NCBI GenBank assembly: GCA_938049325.1
Contig: CALICC010000234.1
Location: 1-5,529 of the forward strand
DNA: 5,529 bases
Source of the DNA: an uncultured Ilumatobacter sp.
Lineage (GTDB): Bacteria > Actinomycetota > Acidimicrobiia > Acidimicrobiales > Ilumatobacteraceae
Direction of reading: 5' to 3'
Part shown: piece after piece, positions 5,148 through 5,529 of the stretch
How positions within the stretch are numbered: position 1 is the stretch's first letter
How the letters are laid out: every line of letters begins with the position of its first letter
The notes under the pieces: generated by a model
The model's database searches: none
Told to the model about the DNA's origin: nothing
What the model saw: the letters and a program-made list of their open reading frames with translations, nothing else
Position numbers and translations under genes: made by a program

Positions 5148-5529
5148 TTACCCGCGGCCGAGGATCTTGTCGACGTCGATCTCGATCACCACTCGGTCGT
5201 CACGCTCTTTGGGCTGCTGGTAGCGAGCCGCGTACCCGTCGATGCCGGGCTGCACATCGATCGGGTCACTCACGAGTCGCACCGGTCCTTCGAGCGTGAG
5301 CCACCGCCCGCCGTCGACCTGGCTCACTGCAGCGCGCTGGCCCGCCGCCTCCATGCGTTCGGCATTGAGTGCTTTCTGCGACGTTGCCCACGTGATCACC
5401 CGAGCAATCCGCGCTGCCGCGTCGTAGCTGAATCCGACCGCCTCGACGTGTGGCGACCCGTCGGTCCGTAACGTCGTAAGGGTCGCAAGGTGCCGTTCCG
5501 TCAAGAACGTGAGCACGTCGTCATCGAGT
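5148..5529 (-). CDS. PPOX-class (F420/FMN-dependent) oxidoreductase, start beyond the right edge
   Basis: The 126 complete visible codons encode a split-barrel flavin/F420-binding protein of the pyridoxamine-5'-phosphate-oxidase-like superfamily, resembling the small actinobacterial Rv1155-type F420-dependent group. Family landmarks in order are FLTERHLATLTTLRTDGSPH, then VEAVGFSYD, ARVITWATSQKALN, the core strand RWLTLEGPVRLVSDP, and the C-terminal VVIEIDVDKILGRG before TAA. A GTG at 5516 could pass as a start. However, the frame continues upstream as LDDD directly before VLTFLTERH, which fits the family N-terminus, so that valine is probably internal and the true start lies a few codons outside the window. 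Members use F420H2 or FMN to reduce or bind small molecules. Which cofactor is used here, and on what substrate, cannot be told from this sequence. The gene converges on the glycosylase gene across a palindrome-rich spacer. Confidence 0.9.
   Translation of the reverse strand, partial: LDDDVLTFLTERHLATLTTLRTDGSPHVEAVGFSYDAAARIARVITWATSQKALNAERMEAAGQRAAVSQVDGGRWLTLEGPVRLVSDPIDVQPGIDGYAARYQQPKERDDRVVIEIDVDKILGRG

Noticed and set aside
5514..5516. GTG as the start codon of the PPOX-class oxidoreductase.
   Set aside because: The frame stays open to the window edge, and the LDDD residues before this valine fit the family N-terminus, so the valine is probably internal.
1..5529. A defence, mobile or biosynthetic system spanning the window.
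   Set aside because: There is no transposase, integrase, toxin-antitoxin pair, restriction or CRISPR component, nor any modular synthase. Most genes are separately oriented, and codon and base use look uniform, so the region reads as ordinary chromosome.

Overview
The window reads as a stretch of ordinary chromosome from a GC-rich actinobacterium. Strong C/G preference at third codon positions, a PPOX-fold oxidoreductase of the F420/FMN type and a DUF4916-type Nudix-like protein all point to Actinomycetota. Overall the proteins feel like Acidimicrobiia (Ilumatobacter-like), but that placement is an inference from remembered families, not a search. There is no tRNA, rRNA, CRISPR array, transposase or other mobile-element hallmark.

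Layout. From 1 to 1718 the minus strand carries a tight two-gene unit: a class I/II PLP aminotransferase (525-1718), followed by a D-2-hydroxyacid dehydrogenase that runs out of the left edge (1-528). The two overlap by four bases (ATGA), so translation is probably coupled. A divergent control region (1719-1864) holds a candidate minus-strand promoter, a perfect 6-5-6 inverted repeat and a plus-strand -10 placed for a leaderless transcript. It separates that unit from a plus-strand alpha/beta hydrolase (1865-2776). A small class I SAM-dependent methyltransferase (minus, 2794-3378) converges on the hydrolase with a 17-base gap. It diverges from a DUF4916/Nudix-like gene (plus, about 3513-4064), and a Nei/Fpg-family DNA glycosylase (plus, 4122-5003) follows. 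A 144-base convergent spacer dense in short palindromes (5004-5147) ends the glycosylase gene and the last gene, a minus-strand PPOX-class oxidoreductase whose first few codons lie past the right edge (5148-5529).

How the genes relate. Only the aminotransferase and dehydrogenase look like a functional pair: transamination gives a 2-oxo acid and the dehydrogenase could reduce it to a D-2-hydroxy acid, or both could handle glyoxylate/hydroxypyruvate. The Nudix-like gene and the glycosylase are co-oriented 57 bases apart, and both could be read as nucleotide or DNA housekeeping, but the Nudix box is degenerate and the link is weak. The other genes look like independent housekeeping or detoxification genes.

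I found no convincing multi-gene undescribed system. The points most worth a second look are an Asp in place of the catalytic Glu and a C-terminal extension in the glycosylase, the non-canonical Nudix box, the symmetric elements in the 1719-1864 control region, and the palindrome cluster at 5012-5061.
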